From: Pseudoxanthomonas sp. SE1
GTDB lineage: Bacteria; Pseudomonadota; Gammaproteobacteria; Xanthomonadales; Xanthomonadaceae
Length of the DNA: 64,000 nucleotides
Direction: 5' to 3'
Assembly: GCF_029542205.1 (NCBI RefSeq)
Contig: NZ_CP113783.1
Location: 1,045,001 to 1,109,000, forward strand
Position 1 is the stretch's first letter; every line of letters starts with the position of its first letter. The notes under the pieces were generated by a model that saw nothing but the letters and a program-made list of their open reading frames with translations, was not told the origin of the DNA and did not search any database. Made by a program: the position numbers and the translations under genes. Shown here one piece after another: positions 45,929 through 55,842 of the stretch.

Positions 45929-46480
45929 ATGCCTGTCCCGTGTCCATCCGACCGCAACCGGTGCAAGCCTTGCGCGCCCAGGCGCATGCGGGGCTTCACC
46001 TTGATAGAGCTCATGGTCACCATCGCGGTGGTCGCCCTGCTCGCGGCCGTGGCAGCCCCGGCCATGGTGACGCTGATGAACTCCAACCGGCTCAGCAGCA
46101 CGGCAGGAGAGCTGACGGCCGCGCTGCAGCTCGCGCGTGCCGAGGCCGTCCGGCGCAGCGCGCCGGTGACCGTGTGTGGCAGCGCCGACGGCCTCGCCTG
46201 CACCAATGGCGCCAACTGGGCCAATTGGATCATCGCGGGACAGAACAACCAGGACGCGGCCATTGAAGTCGTGCGCAGCGGGACGCTGCCGAATGGGTTG
46301 CAGATCAGCGGGCCTGCCGCGGGGATCCGCTTCAACTCCGCCGGCCTCATCGCCGCGCAGCAGAACCTGACGGTGTGCATTCCCACCGACGAGCCTGCAG
46401 ACAATCAGCGCGTCATCACGGTGCTTGTCAGCGGCGCAGTGCTGGCAGGACGGAACAATGGTGGAGGTGCATGTCCATGA
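45929..46480 (+). CDS. fimT: type IV pilus minor pilin FimT (GspH family)
   Basis: A 183-residue prepilin. The class III leader ends with Gly22 before Phe23, and the mature N-terminus is FTLIELMVTIAVVALLAAVAAPA with Glu at position +5. The C-terminal GspH/FimT domain holds paired cysteines. The ATG at 45929 follows a GGGGAG site. It opens the operon fimT-pilV-pilW-pilX-pilY1-pilE. FimT-type pilins help prime pilus assembly, and in some species FimT also binds DNA for natural transformation. Confidence 0.9.
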   Translation: MPVPCPSDRNRCKPCAPRRMRGFTLIELMVTIAVVALLAAVAAPAMVTLMNSNRLSSTAGELTAALQLARAEAVRRSAPVTVCGSADGLACTNGANWANWIIAGQNNQDAAIEVVRSGTLPNGLQISGPAAGIRFNSAGLIAAQQNLTVCIPTDEPADNQRVITVLVSGAVLAGRNNGGGACP

Positions 46481-46965
46481 AGCGTGGTGATTCCTGCAAA
46501 GCAGACCGACGCCTGCGCGCGCCACGTGGCGGGCTGCGCAACGCGCGCGGCGTGAGCCTGATCGAGGTGCTGGTATCCGTGGTGGTCCTCAGCATCGGGT
46601 TGCTGGGCGTCGCGGCCATGCAATCCATCGCATTGCGCGGTGGCCAGAGTTCGTTTGAAAGCAGCCAGGCCGTTATCCAGACCTCGGCGATCCTGGAGGC
46701 CATGCGGGCCAACCGGATCAACGCCGCAAACTACAACACGGCCGGCATGGTCTGTGCGGCGGCGGGTGGCGGCAGCCTCGCGCAGGAGGACGTAAGTGAC
46801 TGGATCACCTCGATGAAGACAACCATCGGTGCGGATGCTGACGATCCCACGGTCTGCGGCCAGATAACGGGTTGCCCCGCGGCGTGCGTCATCACCGTGC
46901 AGTGGGACGACTCGCGCGCCGGTGGCGGTAACACGCGGCAGGTTGTGACGAGGACCACGATATGA
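46477..46965 (+). CDS. pilV: type IV pilus minor pilin PilV
   Basis: A 162-residue prepilin. The cleavage site is Gly25|Val26, with mature start VSLIEVLVSVVVLSIGLLGVAAMQ and Glu at +5. The long leader is basic. The PilV-type region ALRGGQSSFESSQAV follows, then a domain with four cysteines in the C-terminal half. The ATG at 46477 overlaps the fimT stop by 4 bp and is 9 bp from a GGAGG site; another ATG lies 6 bp upstream. Confidence 0.9.
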   Translation: MKRGDSCKADRRLRAPRGGLRNARGVSLIEVLVSVVVLSIGLLGVAAMQSIALRGGQSSFESSQAVIQTSAILEAMRANRINAANYNTAGMVCAAAGGGSLAQEDVSDWITSMKTTIGADADDPTVCGQITGCPAACVITVQWDDSRAGGGNTRQVVTRTTI

Positions 46966-47828
46966 AGCCGGTTCGCAACAGGATGGGGGCATTGCCGCAC
47001 CGGGAAGCGGGCTTCAGTCTCATCGAACTGATGGTGGCCATGGTGCTGGGTCTGCTGGTGGCAGGCGCTGCGCTGGCGATCCTGCAGTCCAACCAGACGA
47101 CCTATCGCTCCAACGAGGGCCTCAACCGCATCCAGGAGAACGCCCGCATCGCCTTCGAACTGATGTCGCGCGACATCCGCGCAGCCGGGGGTACCGCGTG
47201 CTCGAATTTCTCCGTCGTCGAAGGCGGCAGCGCCGAAGCGAACAGCTTCCGTGACGCGCCGGTTGCAGGCAGCGACACGGAGCTCGAAGTGATGTCGGGC
47301 GACGACACAGCGTACCGGGTGCTGGCGTCCACCAGCACCTCCGTCAGCCTGGATCCGGATGAACTCGATGCGGCCGACGAGGCCTTCGATGTCGGCGACA
47401 TCCTGTTGTTGTGCAATGCGCGCAAGACCCATCTGGTGCGCGCCGACAGCGTGGCGGGAATGACGGTCGGCTTCGCGGCCCTGCCCGATGGCTACAACCC
47501 CAGCGAAGACGAGTTCGCACCGCCGGCCGCCGTCGTGCTGTCGCGCATGCGCGATGTCCGCTGGTTTGTTGCCGCCAATCCCAGAGGAGGCAGCTCTCTG
47601 TACGTGAGCCGCTCCGGCGGCGCGGGTGAAGAGGTCGCAGAGGGCATCCAGAACCTCGCCTTCGAGTACCTGGAGTCCGGTGCGAATGCGTACACCAACG
47701 CGCCCGGCAACTGGGTGGACGTGGTGGCCGTGCGCGTCACCATGACGCTCACAGGGCAGGACGTGGAGGGCAGGGCACTTACACGTCAGTCGTCGAATGT
47801 CGTCAGCCTGAGAGGGCGTACCCTATGA
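46962..47828 (+). CDS. pilW: type IV pilus minor pilin PilW
   Basis: A 288-residue prepilin-like protein. The leader ends at Gly17|Phe18, and the mature end is FSLIELMVAMVLGLLVAGAALAILQSN with Glu at +5. It has the family's YRSNEGLNRIQENARIAFELMSRDIRAAG stretch after the helix, then a large globular domain. The length is typical for PilW (270-350). It overlaps pilV and pilX by 4 bp each, so the pilins are made in fixed order. Confidence 0.92.
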   Translation: MKPVRNRMGALPHREAGFSLIELMVAMVLGLLVAGAALAILQSNQTTYRSNEGLNRIQENARIAFELMSRDIRAAGGTACSNFSVVEGGSAEANSFRDAPVAGSDTELEVMSGDDTAYRVLASTSTSVSLDPDELDAADEAFDVGDILLLCNARKTHLVRADSVAGMTVGFAALPDGYNPSEDEFAPPAAVVLSRMRDVRWFVAANPRGGSSLYVSRSGGAGEEVAEGIQNLAFEYLESGANAYTNAPGNWVDVVAVRVTMTLTGQDVEGRALTRQSSNVVSLRGRTL

Positions 47829-48367
47829 ATTCCGTGAGTCGAATCCCGACGGTGTCCGCGGCGCGGGGTCAGCAGGGTGTCGCCCTGATCGTCGTGCTGA
47901 TCCTGCTGATCGTGATGTCGATCCTGGGCATCGTGATCATGCGCAGTTCCGCCATGCAGGAACGGATGAGCGCCAATCTGCGCGACCGCAGCCTCGGTTT
48001 CCAGGCAGCCGAAGGGGCGCTCCGCTTTGCGCAGGACCAAGTGCTGGGAGCGGGCAACTGGGACACGCAGATCCCCACCCCTGCTAACTGTGCCAATGGT
48101 ATCTGCCCCACCGGTTCGGATCCGGTATGGGTGCCAGTGCCTCCTGGGGCATATGACGAAGTGCGATTGGCGGATGCGGCCCCCGAGTACTGGATCGAGT
48201 ATCTCGGTGTGGGGCCGGGCTACAAGGGCGCCTGCGACACCCTTCCGCCCTCGGTCGATTGTCAAAGTCCGATGTATCGCGTCACCGCCCGCAGCCGAGG
48301 TGTCGGCCGTGCGGATGTGATGGTCCAAGCCAATATCGTAAGCCGCATCCCGGAACCGGGGACCTGA
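47825..48367 (+). CDS. pilX: type IV pilus assembly protein PilX
   Basis: A 180-residue minor pilin of the PilX family. The N-terminus GQQGVALIVVLILLIVMSILGIVIMRSS resembles a prepilin, but position +5 after Gly18 is Val rather than Glu. This is a recurrent feature of PilX/GspK-like tip pilins. The RDRSLGFQAAEGALRFAQ segment after the helix is typical. It is followed 3 bp later by pilY1. It probably sits in the tip complex with PilV, PilW and PilY1. Confidence 0.9.
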   Translation: MNSVSRIPTVSAARGQQGVALIVVLILLIVMSILGIVIMRSSAMQERMSANLRDRSLGFQAAEGALRFAQDQVLGAGNWDTQIPTPANCANGICPTGSDPVWVPVPPGAYDEVRLADAAPEYWIEYLGVGPGYKGACDTLPPSVDCQSPMYRVTARSRGVGRADVMVQANIVSRIPEPGT

Positions 48368-48370
48368 GCC

Positions 48371-51300
48371 ATGAAGAACATTCGAATCAAGAAGTCGTCT
48401 GGCGCCACGCGCCAATGGTGGGCGGCTCCGGCGGCTTTCATCGCAACCCTTCTGGCGCTGCCGGTCAATGCCGGCATCGCGATCCCGGAGGATCCGCTGA
48501 CCACGGCCAGCCGTGTGGCGCCGAACGTCCTCTTCATCCTCGACGATTCGGGGTCGATGGCGTTCACGAGCATGCCGGAAAACCCGCCGAGCACGGGCAC
48601 ACCGAACGTGGCCAGTCGCGCGTATACACGGAATACGCTGTACTACAACCCGACGGTGACCTATCTGCCGTGGATGAGGGCGGACGGCACTCGCATGACA
48701 GGCGGCACGAGCTTCACGGCCGCGTACGGTAGCTTCAATCTGGTGGGCGGCGGCACCATCAATCTTGGCGATGCCTCCAGTTGCCGTCGATACAACTACA
48801 ACAGCAATGCCACCACGGATGAGTTGAGTAGTGGTGGCAGCCAGGTGTGCGGTGGCGACCAGGTGTTCTATGCCCCCAAGGACACGTCGCGCACGGATGC
48901 CGCCTATCTTGATGTGGGCGTCAACTACTACCGGTATCACGTTACGGGCGGAGACGTCATTCGCTCGGAATACGGCAATGTTGTCCGGTCCAACCAGCAG
49001 AACGTTGCCATCAATGGGGCTACGCCGTATTCCGGGACGCTGGGCAACAACACTGCGGTGGATCATGCGCTGGCCACGGTGACGGCAAATGTGGTGCTCG
49101 AGGTCACCATCCAGAACACGGAAACGGGCAACAACACGCGGAATCTGACTTACTGGGTCTACAGTCCCGGTGGCGTGCAGGTATGCACCGGCACGGTGGG
49201 CAAGGGCAACAACGCGCTGTGTACCGTCAACCCGACCGCGTCGGGCCAGTACCACGTGTGGGTGCAACGTAACAACGACCGCAGCACGGCCTACCGGCTC
49301 AGCGCGATCCGTTACACCACCAACAGTTGCGATGGCGCCACCAGCGGTTCGGGCTGGATCAACTGCCAGTCGAACACGACGCCAACAGGGCGTACGGTCA
49401 CGGCTGAGCACACCAACTACGCCACCTGGTTTTCCTATCACCGGAGCCGCATGAAGGCTGCGAAGGCGGGCGCCAGCGAGGCGTTCTCTTCCCTGGACAG
49501 CAAGGTGCGCGCCGGCTTCAGGACCATCTGGGACCGTAGCGGAAGCCGTTTCGACATTCCCGTCAATGACGGCAACGATGGTCGGTTTGTCGACAGCACG
49601 GGGGACGTGGTGACCACCTCGCGTTCGACATGGTACAGCCGCTTGCAGAACGTCATCGGTTACAACGGTACGCCCCTGCATGGCGCCCTGGACGGCGCGG
49701 GCCAGTACTTCAGCAGCAACGCGCAGTCGGGCCCCTATGGACCGCAATCCGGCGTGAATCAGTATTCGTGCCGCCAGAACTTCGCCATCCTGACGACCGA
49801 CGGCTACTGGAACAATGTCGACATCGATGCCGGAAACCAGGACAACGCTGCCGGCGACGCCATTACTGGTCCTAACAATCAGAGCTTCCAGTACTCGCCC
49901 GGTGCGCCGTATCAGGATGCCTATTCGAACACCCTGGCCGACGTGGCGATGAAGTACTGGAAGACCGACCTGCGAACAGAGTCGCACATGACCAACAATG
50001 TGCCACCCACCGCCGCAAACCCGGCGTTCTGGCAGCACATGGTCACGTTCGGCATTTCCATCGGTCTCAGTGGCCGAAAAGGCTGGTCGAGTGTCGCGGC
50101 GGTGCCCGCAAATGCGACTTGGAATGACCCCACCGATACGGAAGACGCCGATCGCATCGACGATCTGCTGCACGCGGCCGTGAACGGGCGAGGTACGTTT
50201 GTCTCTGCGTCGAACCCGTCCGAGTTCACCGCGGGCCTTGGCGAGGCGCTGGCCGCGATCGCCCAGCGCACGAGTTCCTTCTCCAACGTCGCGGCCAACT
50301 CCGTATCGCTCGATACCGGTTCCCAGGTGTTCAACGCGAGCTATGTCTCCGGCGTATGGACTGGCCAGCTGACGGCGCGTCCGGTGACCACCAGCGGTGT
50401 ATCCGGCACGATCAGCTGGACGTCTTCGATACCCGCCTGGACCACGCGCAAGGTCTTCACCAGTACCGGCACGGCCGGCACGACATTCCCGAGCGGCACG
50501 CAGTCAGCTGCGCTCGCCCGTACCGGCGGACCCGTCAACTACCCGGCGACGGGCGAGCAGAACGCCAACTACATCAAGGGCGACGCGACGCAGGAAGAAC
50601 GCAATGGCGGGCTGTTGCGCAACCGCACGTCCGTCCTTGGCGACATCGTCGGCTCGTCGCCAGCCTACGTGAAGGACACCAACACGCTGTACGTGGGCGC
50701 CAACGACGGCATGCTGCATGCGTTCGACGCGCGCACGGGCGTCGAGCAGTTCGCCTATGTGCCGCGAATCGTGAACATGGGCAACCTGTCGACCCTCAGT
50801 CGCGGGGACTACACCCACAAGTTCTTCGTGGACGGTCCCATCAGCGTCACCAGCCGCTCATTGACGCCTGGCAGGAATATCCTGGTCGGCACGCTGGGCA
50901 AGGGTGGCAAGGGCGTTTACGCACTCGACGTGTCAGCGCCTGCGGCGGCCACGGCCGACAGCATCCACAAGTGGGAACTCGCGGAGACGCCGGAGTCCAA
51001 CATGGGGCTGGTGTTGGGCAAGCCGATTCTTGCCCGGGTGCAGGGCGGCAGCACTGCGGCCATCATCGGCAATGGCATCAACAGCACCAACGAGCGTGCG
51101 GTGCTGGTGGTGCTCAATGCCGAAACAGGCGCCGTGATTCGCGAGATCGATACGGGCGTAGGCTCGGCGCTCGCACCGAATGGCCTCTTCGCGCCCACCG
51201 GTGTGTACGGTGCAGATGGCAGGACGCTGGCCTATGTCTACGCGGGCGACATGCTCGGTAACGTATGGAAGTTCAACCTGAGCGACAGTACGCCCGGCTC

Positions 51301-52012
51301 GTGGAGCGTGGCTCGCCTCTTCAGTGCCCAGGATCCGGATGGCAACGCCCAACCGATCACCGCGGGTGTTGCCGTTGCCACCAATCCCAGGACCAACAAG
51401 CGCTGGGTGTTCTTCGGAACGGGCCGTTATCTCACTGCGAGTGACGCGGACTCGACCAGCACGTCTGTGCAGAGCATGTATGGGGTGATGGATGAGGATG
51501 CGGCATACAGCCGCTCGAGCCTGACCCAGCGCACCATCGCCGTGACGGGCGACACCGTCAACGGTTATCCCGTGCGGGCGTTCGAAGCGAGGACGGGCTT
51601 GCCTGCGACGTCCAAGGGCTGGTTCATCGATCTGCCGGTGGCAGGCGAGCGCATCGTGCAGGACGCCCAGGTGGTCTCGACGTTCCTGGTCACGGCCAGC
51701 ATGGTGCCGACAGGCAATGCGTGCGATGCGGATGGCACGGGCTTCATCAATGCACTGGACGCCTTCACTGGCACCAGTGCGGGTGGGTCCTACTTCGACC
51801 TGGACGGAGACGGCCATACGGACGACGCCGCGGTGGGCGGAGACAATCTGCCCGTGGGTTCGGTGAATGTGGGCATCGGTATGCCGACATTGCCCAACCT
51901 GTTGCGTGGATTGGTTGTGGTGGGCGGCACGGGTGGTGGTGATCTGCGGTCTCCGCGGACCAGCACTCCGCGTTGGGACCGTGCATCTTGGCGAGAGATC
52001 AGGAGAGACTGA
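48371..52012 (+). CDS. pilY1: type IV pilus tip adhesin PilY1
   Basis: A 1213-residue exported protein that caps the pilus and controls extension and retraction. A signal-like N-terminal helix is followed by a von Willebrand A-type motif VLFILDDSGSM (Asp-x-Ser-x-Ser). A long variable middle follows, then the PilY1 beta-propeller domain with GDIVGSSPAYVK, LYVGANDGMLHAFDARTG and LAYVYAGDMLGNVWKFNLSD. Near the end, YFDLDGDGHTDD is a calcium-binding loop like the one controlling twitching in Pseudomonas. Codon use matches its neighbours. Confidence 0.94.
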   Translation: MKNIRIKKSSGATRQWWAAPAAFIATLLALPVNAGIAIPEDPLTTASRVAPNVLFILDDSGSMAFTSMPENPPSTGTPNVASRAYTRNTLYYNPTVTYLPWMRADGTRMTGGTSFTAAYGSFNLVGGGTINLGDASSCRRYNYNSNATTDELSSGGSQVCGGDQVFYAPKDTSRTDAAYLDVGVNYYRYHVTGGDVIRSEYGNVVRSNQQNVAINGATPYSGTLGNNTAVDHALATVTANVVLEVTIQNTETGNNTRNLTYWVYSPGGVQVCTGTVGKGNNALCTVNPTASGQYHVWVQRNNDRSTAYRLSAIRYTTNSCDGATSGSGWINCQSNTTPTGRTVTAEHTNYATWFSYHRSRMKAAKAGASEAFSSLDSKVRAGFRTIWDRSGSRFDIPVNDGNDGRFVDSTGDVVTTSRSTWYSRLQNVIGYNGTPLHGALDGAGQYFSSNAQSGPYGPQSGVNQYSCRQNFAILTTDGYWNNVDIDAGNQDNAAGDAITGPNNQSFQYSPGAPYQDAYSNTLADVAMKYWKTDLRTESHMTNNVPPTAANPAFWQHMVTFGISIGLSGRKGWSSVAAVPANATWNDPTDTEDADRIDDLLHAAVNGRGTFVSASNPSEFTAGLGEALAAIAQRTSSFSNVAANSVSLDTGSQVFNASYVSGVWTGQLTARPVTTSGVSGTISWTSSIPAWTTRKVFTSTGTAGTTFPSGTQSAALARTGGPVNYPATGEQNANYIKGDATQEERNGGLLRNRTSVLGDIVGSSPAYVKDTNTLYVGANDGMLHAFDARTGVEQFAYVPRIVNMGNLSTLSRGDYTHKFFVDGPISVTSRSLTPGRNILVGTLGKGGKGVYALDVSAPAAATADSIHKWELAETPESNMGLVLGKPILARVQGGSTAAIIGNGINSTNERAVLVVLNAETGAVIREIDTGVGSALAPNGLFAPTGVYGADGRTLAYVYAGDMLGNVWKFNLSDSTPGSWSVARLFSAQDPDGNAQPITAGVAVATNPRTNKRWVFFGTGRYLTASDADSTSTSVQSMYGVMDEDAAYSRSSLTQRTIAVTGDTVNGYPVRAFEARTGLPATSKGWFIDLPVAGERIVQDAQVVSTFLVTASMVPTGNACDADGTGFINALDAFTGTSAGGSYFDLDGDGHTDDAAVGGDNLPVGSVNVGIGMPTLPNLLRGLVVVGGTGGGDLRSPRTSTPRWDRASWREIRRD

Positions 52013-52016
52013 CGCA

Positions 52017-52424
52017 ATGATTACTTTCAAGAGCGGCGCGTCGCGTGGCGATGCCCAGGGCTTTTCCCTGATCGAGTTGATGATCGTGGTCGCGATCATG
52101 GCGATCATCGCCTCGATCGCGCTGCCAAGTTACAACGAACATCTTCGCAAGAGCAGGCGCGCAGCGGGTACTGCGTGCCTGCTGCAGGCTGCGCAGCAGA
52201 TGGAGCGTCTTTACACCACGGAATTGTCGTACGAGGATGCGCCCGCCGCATTTGCATGCGATGGCGATACTGCGGATTTCTACACTGTCGTCCCTGCAGC
52301 CGCCGCAGCGAGGACCTACACCTTGAGCGCCACGCCTATTGGCAGGCAATCCGGGGACAGCTGCGGCACGCTGACGCTCAACCAGGCTGGCGACAGGACG
52401 CCAGGCACGGCAGGTTGCTGGTAA
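52017..52424 (+). CDS. pilE: type IV pilin PilE-like minor pilin
   Basis: A 135-residue prepilin. The leader ends at Gly15|Phe16, and the mature start is FSLIELMIVVAIMAIIASIALPSYNEHLRKSRR with Glu at +5. The small C-terminal domain contains three or four cysteines and ends with GTAGCW. An AGGAGA site precedes the start. It closes the minor-pilin operon, as in other Xanthomonadaceae and Pseudomonas (fimU-pilVWXY1Y2E), although no pilY2 is seen. Confidence 0.92.
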   Translation: MITFKSGASRGDAQGFSLIELMIVVAIMAIIASIALPSYNEHLRKSRRAAGTACLLQAAQQMERLYTTELSYEDAPAAFACDGDTADFYTVVPAAAAARTYTLSATPIGRQSGDSCGTLTLNQAGDRTPGTAGCW

Positions 52425-52506
52425 GTTGCGATCATGGGGCTGGTGGTGTTCCACCGCCATAGATGTGCGACCCGGCTGAAGTTTGCGTTTACGTAACCGG
52501 GGTATA

Positions 52507-52537
52507 AAAAAAGCCGCATCGACGATGCGGCTTTTTT
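52507..52537. terminator. bidirectional terminator between pilE and tRNA-Asn
   Basis: A 14-bp stem with its own A- and T-runs (AAAAAAGCCGCATC/GATGCGGCTTTTTT, loop GAC) lies about 82 bp after pilE and 9 bp from the tRNA. It can stop both convergent transcripts. Confidence 0.92.
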
Positions 52538-52545
52538 CTTGAGTC

Positions 52546-52622
52546 TGGCGCCCGAAGTTGGACTCGAACCAACGACCCCCTGATTAACAGTCAAGTGCTC
52601 TAACCGGCTGAGCTATTCGGGC
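52546..52622 (-). tRNA. tRNA-Asn (anticodon GTT)
   Basis: A 77-nt tRNA on the minus strand with an encoded CCA. The acceptor arms GCCCGAA/TTCGGGC pair fully. The anticodon arm CTTGA-CTGTTAA-TCAGG shows GTT at positions 34-36, and the T arm GGTTCGAGTCC is canonical. Confidence 0.97.
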
Positions 52623-52692
52623 GGGGCGCGTATTGTAGCCAGCCGGTGAGGCGGGAACAAGTCTCCCATGATCTGCAAGCCCGGGTCGGGCC

Positions 52693-53259
52693 TCAGCAGG
52701 GGGTGCTCATGTCGCCGCGGACCGTGCGGGCACGGCCGGTGCTGTTCACGACCACACTTCCGGCTACCAGGCCGTCATGACAGACGCGAACGGTGAGGTT
52801 GGTGCCGTAGCTCAGGCCCGAGGACTGGTAGCGCAGGAAACGTCGACCGTTGCTGGATACGATCCTTATCTTCGGATCCGATGGAGCGGCATCGTTCCGG
52901 TAGATGTCGATCTGCTCGTCGGGTTGACGGTTGCCATCCGGATCGCGGAAGGCCAACCAGTGCCCGCTCCAGTCGCTGTCCTGGCTGCATCGGCCATCGC
53001 CCGCGCTCGGACAGACCACGACCGGCACCCCCTGGACAATGGCGGCCATCCGGGCCGACGCGAAATGCGAGGTCAGCAGGTGCATGGTCGCCGTTGCCTG
53101 CTGGCGCACGCGGAATCGCTGGAACGACGGCAGGGCGATCGCGACCAGCATGGTCAGGACGGCGAGACAGACCGACAGCTCGACCAGAGTGAATCCCGTC
53201 CTGCCATTGTTCCCGCACGTGCGGGTCCCGTATCCGGGAGAAGAGGGCATCCATGCCAT
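52693..53259 (-). CDS. second GspH/FimT-family pseudopilin
   Basis: A 188-residue prepilin-like protein. The leader ends at Gly22|Phe23, and the mature start is [24 protein letters not shown] with Glu at +5. A GspH-type domain follows, with [12 protein letters not shown] and [16 protein letters not shown]. The ATG at 53259 follows AAGGAG. It is alone, on the opposite strand from the fimT operon and beyond the tRNA, so it is either a paralogue of fimT or the pseudopilin of another machine. Confidence 0.85.
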   Translation of the reverse strand: MAWMPSSPGYGTRTCGNNGRTGFTLVELSVCLAVLTMLVAIALPSFQRFRVRQQATATMHLLTSHFASARMAAIVQGVPVVVCPSAGDGRCSQDSDWSGHWLAFRDPDGNRQPDEQIDIYRNDAAPSDPKIRIVSSNGRRFLRYQSSGLSYGTNLTVRVCHDGLVAGSVVVNSTGRARTVRGDMSTPC

Positions 53260-53412
53260 CAAAGACTCCTTGTCCCAATTGACGGCTACCACAGTCATCC
53301 GCCAAGCGGCGGCACGCTATCAGGGCGGTGCCTGTCCGCGTGTAGGAAATCGCCGCAAGGGCCGTCACGCCTGCGCGGCTATACTCAACAGTCGACTTCC
53401 CGGCAACGCGCG

Positions 53413-55434
<2,022 letters not shown>

Positions 55435-55455
55435 GCGATGGAAATCGTGGCCCGG

Positions 55456-55485
55456 TTGTCGGCGACCCCGTATCCGGGATAGAAT
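55456..55485 (+). promoter_or_regulatory. putative promoter of tRNA-Val
   Basis: TTGTCG and TAGAAT with an 18-bp spacer lie 24 bp upstream of the tRNA. Position and match are good for a stable-RNA promoter. Confidence 0.6.
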
Positions 55486-55509
55486 TCGCGCCCCTGCAAA
55501 GGGCAGACC

Positions 55510-55584
55510 GGGCGGTTAGCTCAGCGGTAGAGCACTACCTTGACATGGTAGGGGTCACAGGTTCGAACCCTGTACCGCCCACCA
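55510..55584 (+). tRNA. tRNA-Val (anticodon GAC)
   Basis: A 75-nt tRNA with an encoded CCA. The acceptor arms GGGCGGT/ACCGCCC pair fully. The anticodon arm CTACC-TTGACAT-GGTAG gives GAC, and the T arm AGGTTCGAACCCT is canonical. Confidence 0.97.
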
Positions 55585-55722
55585 CGCTTCCACAGCGTGG
55601 CATCGATTCCCTTTGTCGCCATCTGCAGCATCACGAGGTGGCCCGCGGAAACGCCGGCCGAGCGTGCGACATGAGCACTACCAACGCCTGAACCTGGTAC
55701 TGCCCGAGGCACTGCATCCCGT

Positions 55723-55745
55723 AGGCGCCCTCGTGGCGCTTTTTT
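55723..55745 (+). terminator. intrinsic terminator between tRNA-Val and thrS
   Basis: AGGCGCC-CTCGT-GGCGCTT is followed by a T-run, about 140 bp after the tRNA. It probably ends the tRNA transcript; a role as a thrS attenuator is possible but not supported by any leader peptide. Confidence 0.75.
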
Positions 55746-55842
55746 CATGTCATTCGTTCGTCCCTGAACAAGAGCCCGGCCATCCATGGCCGGACTTTCC
55801 AATGCCAGAGCCCTGTTCGCAGGCAACCGGATAGCCCTACCG

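Noticed and set aside
47786..50173. A 795-codon minus-strand frame opposite pilX and pilY1
   Set aside because: It has an Arg/His/Val-rich composition typical of a GC-rich shadow and is fully covered by PilX and PilY1, which have clear motifs.
52546..52622. tRNA-Asn as an integration site
   Set aside because: No integrase gene, no duplicated tRNA 3' end and no shift in composition nearby.
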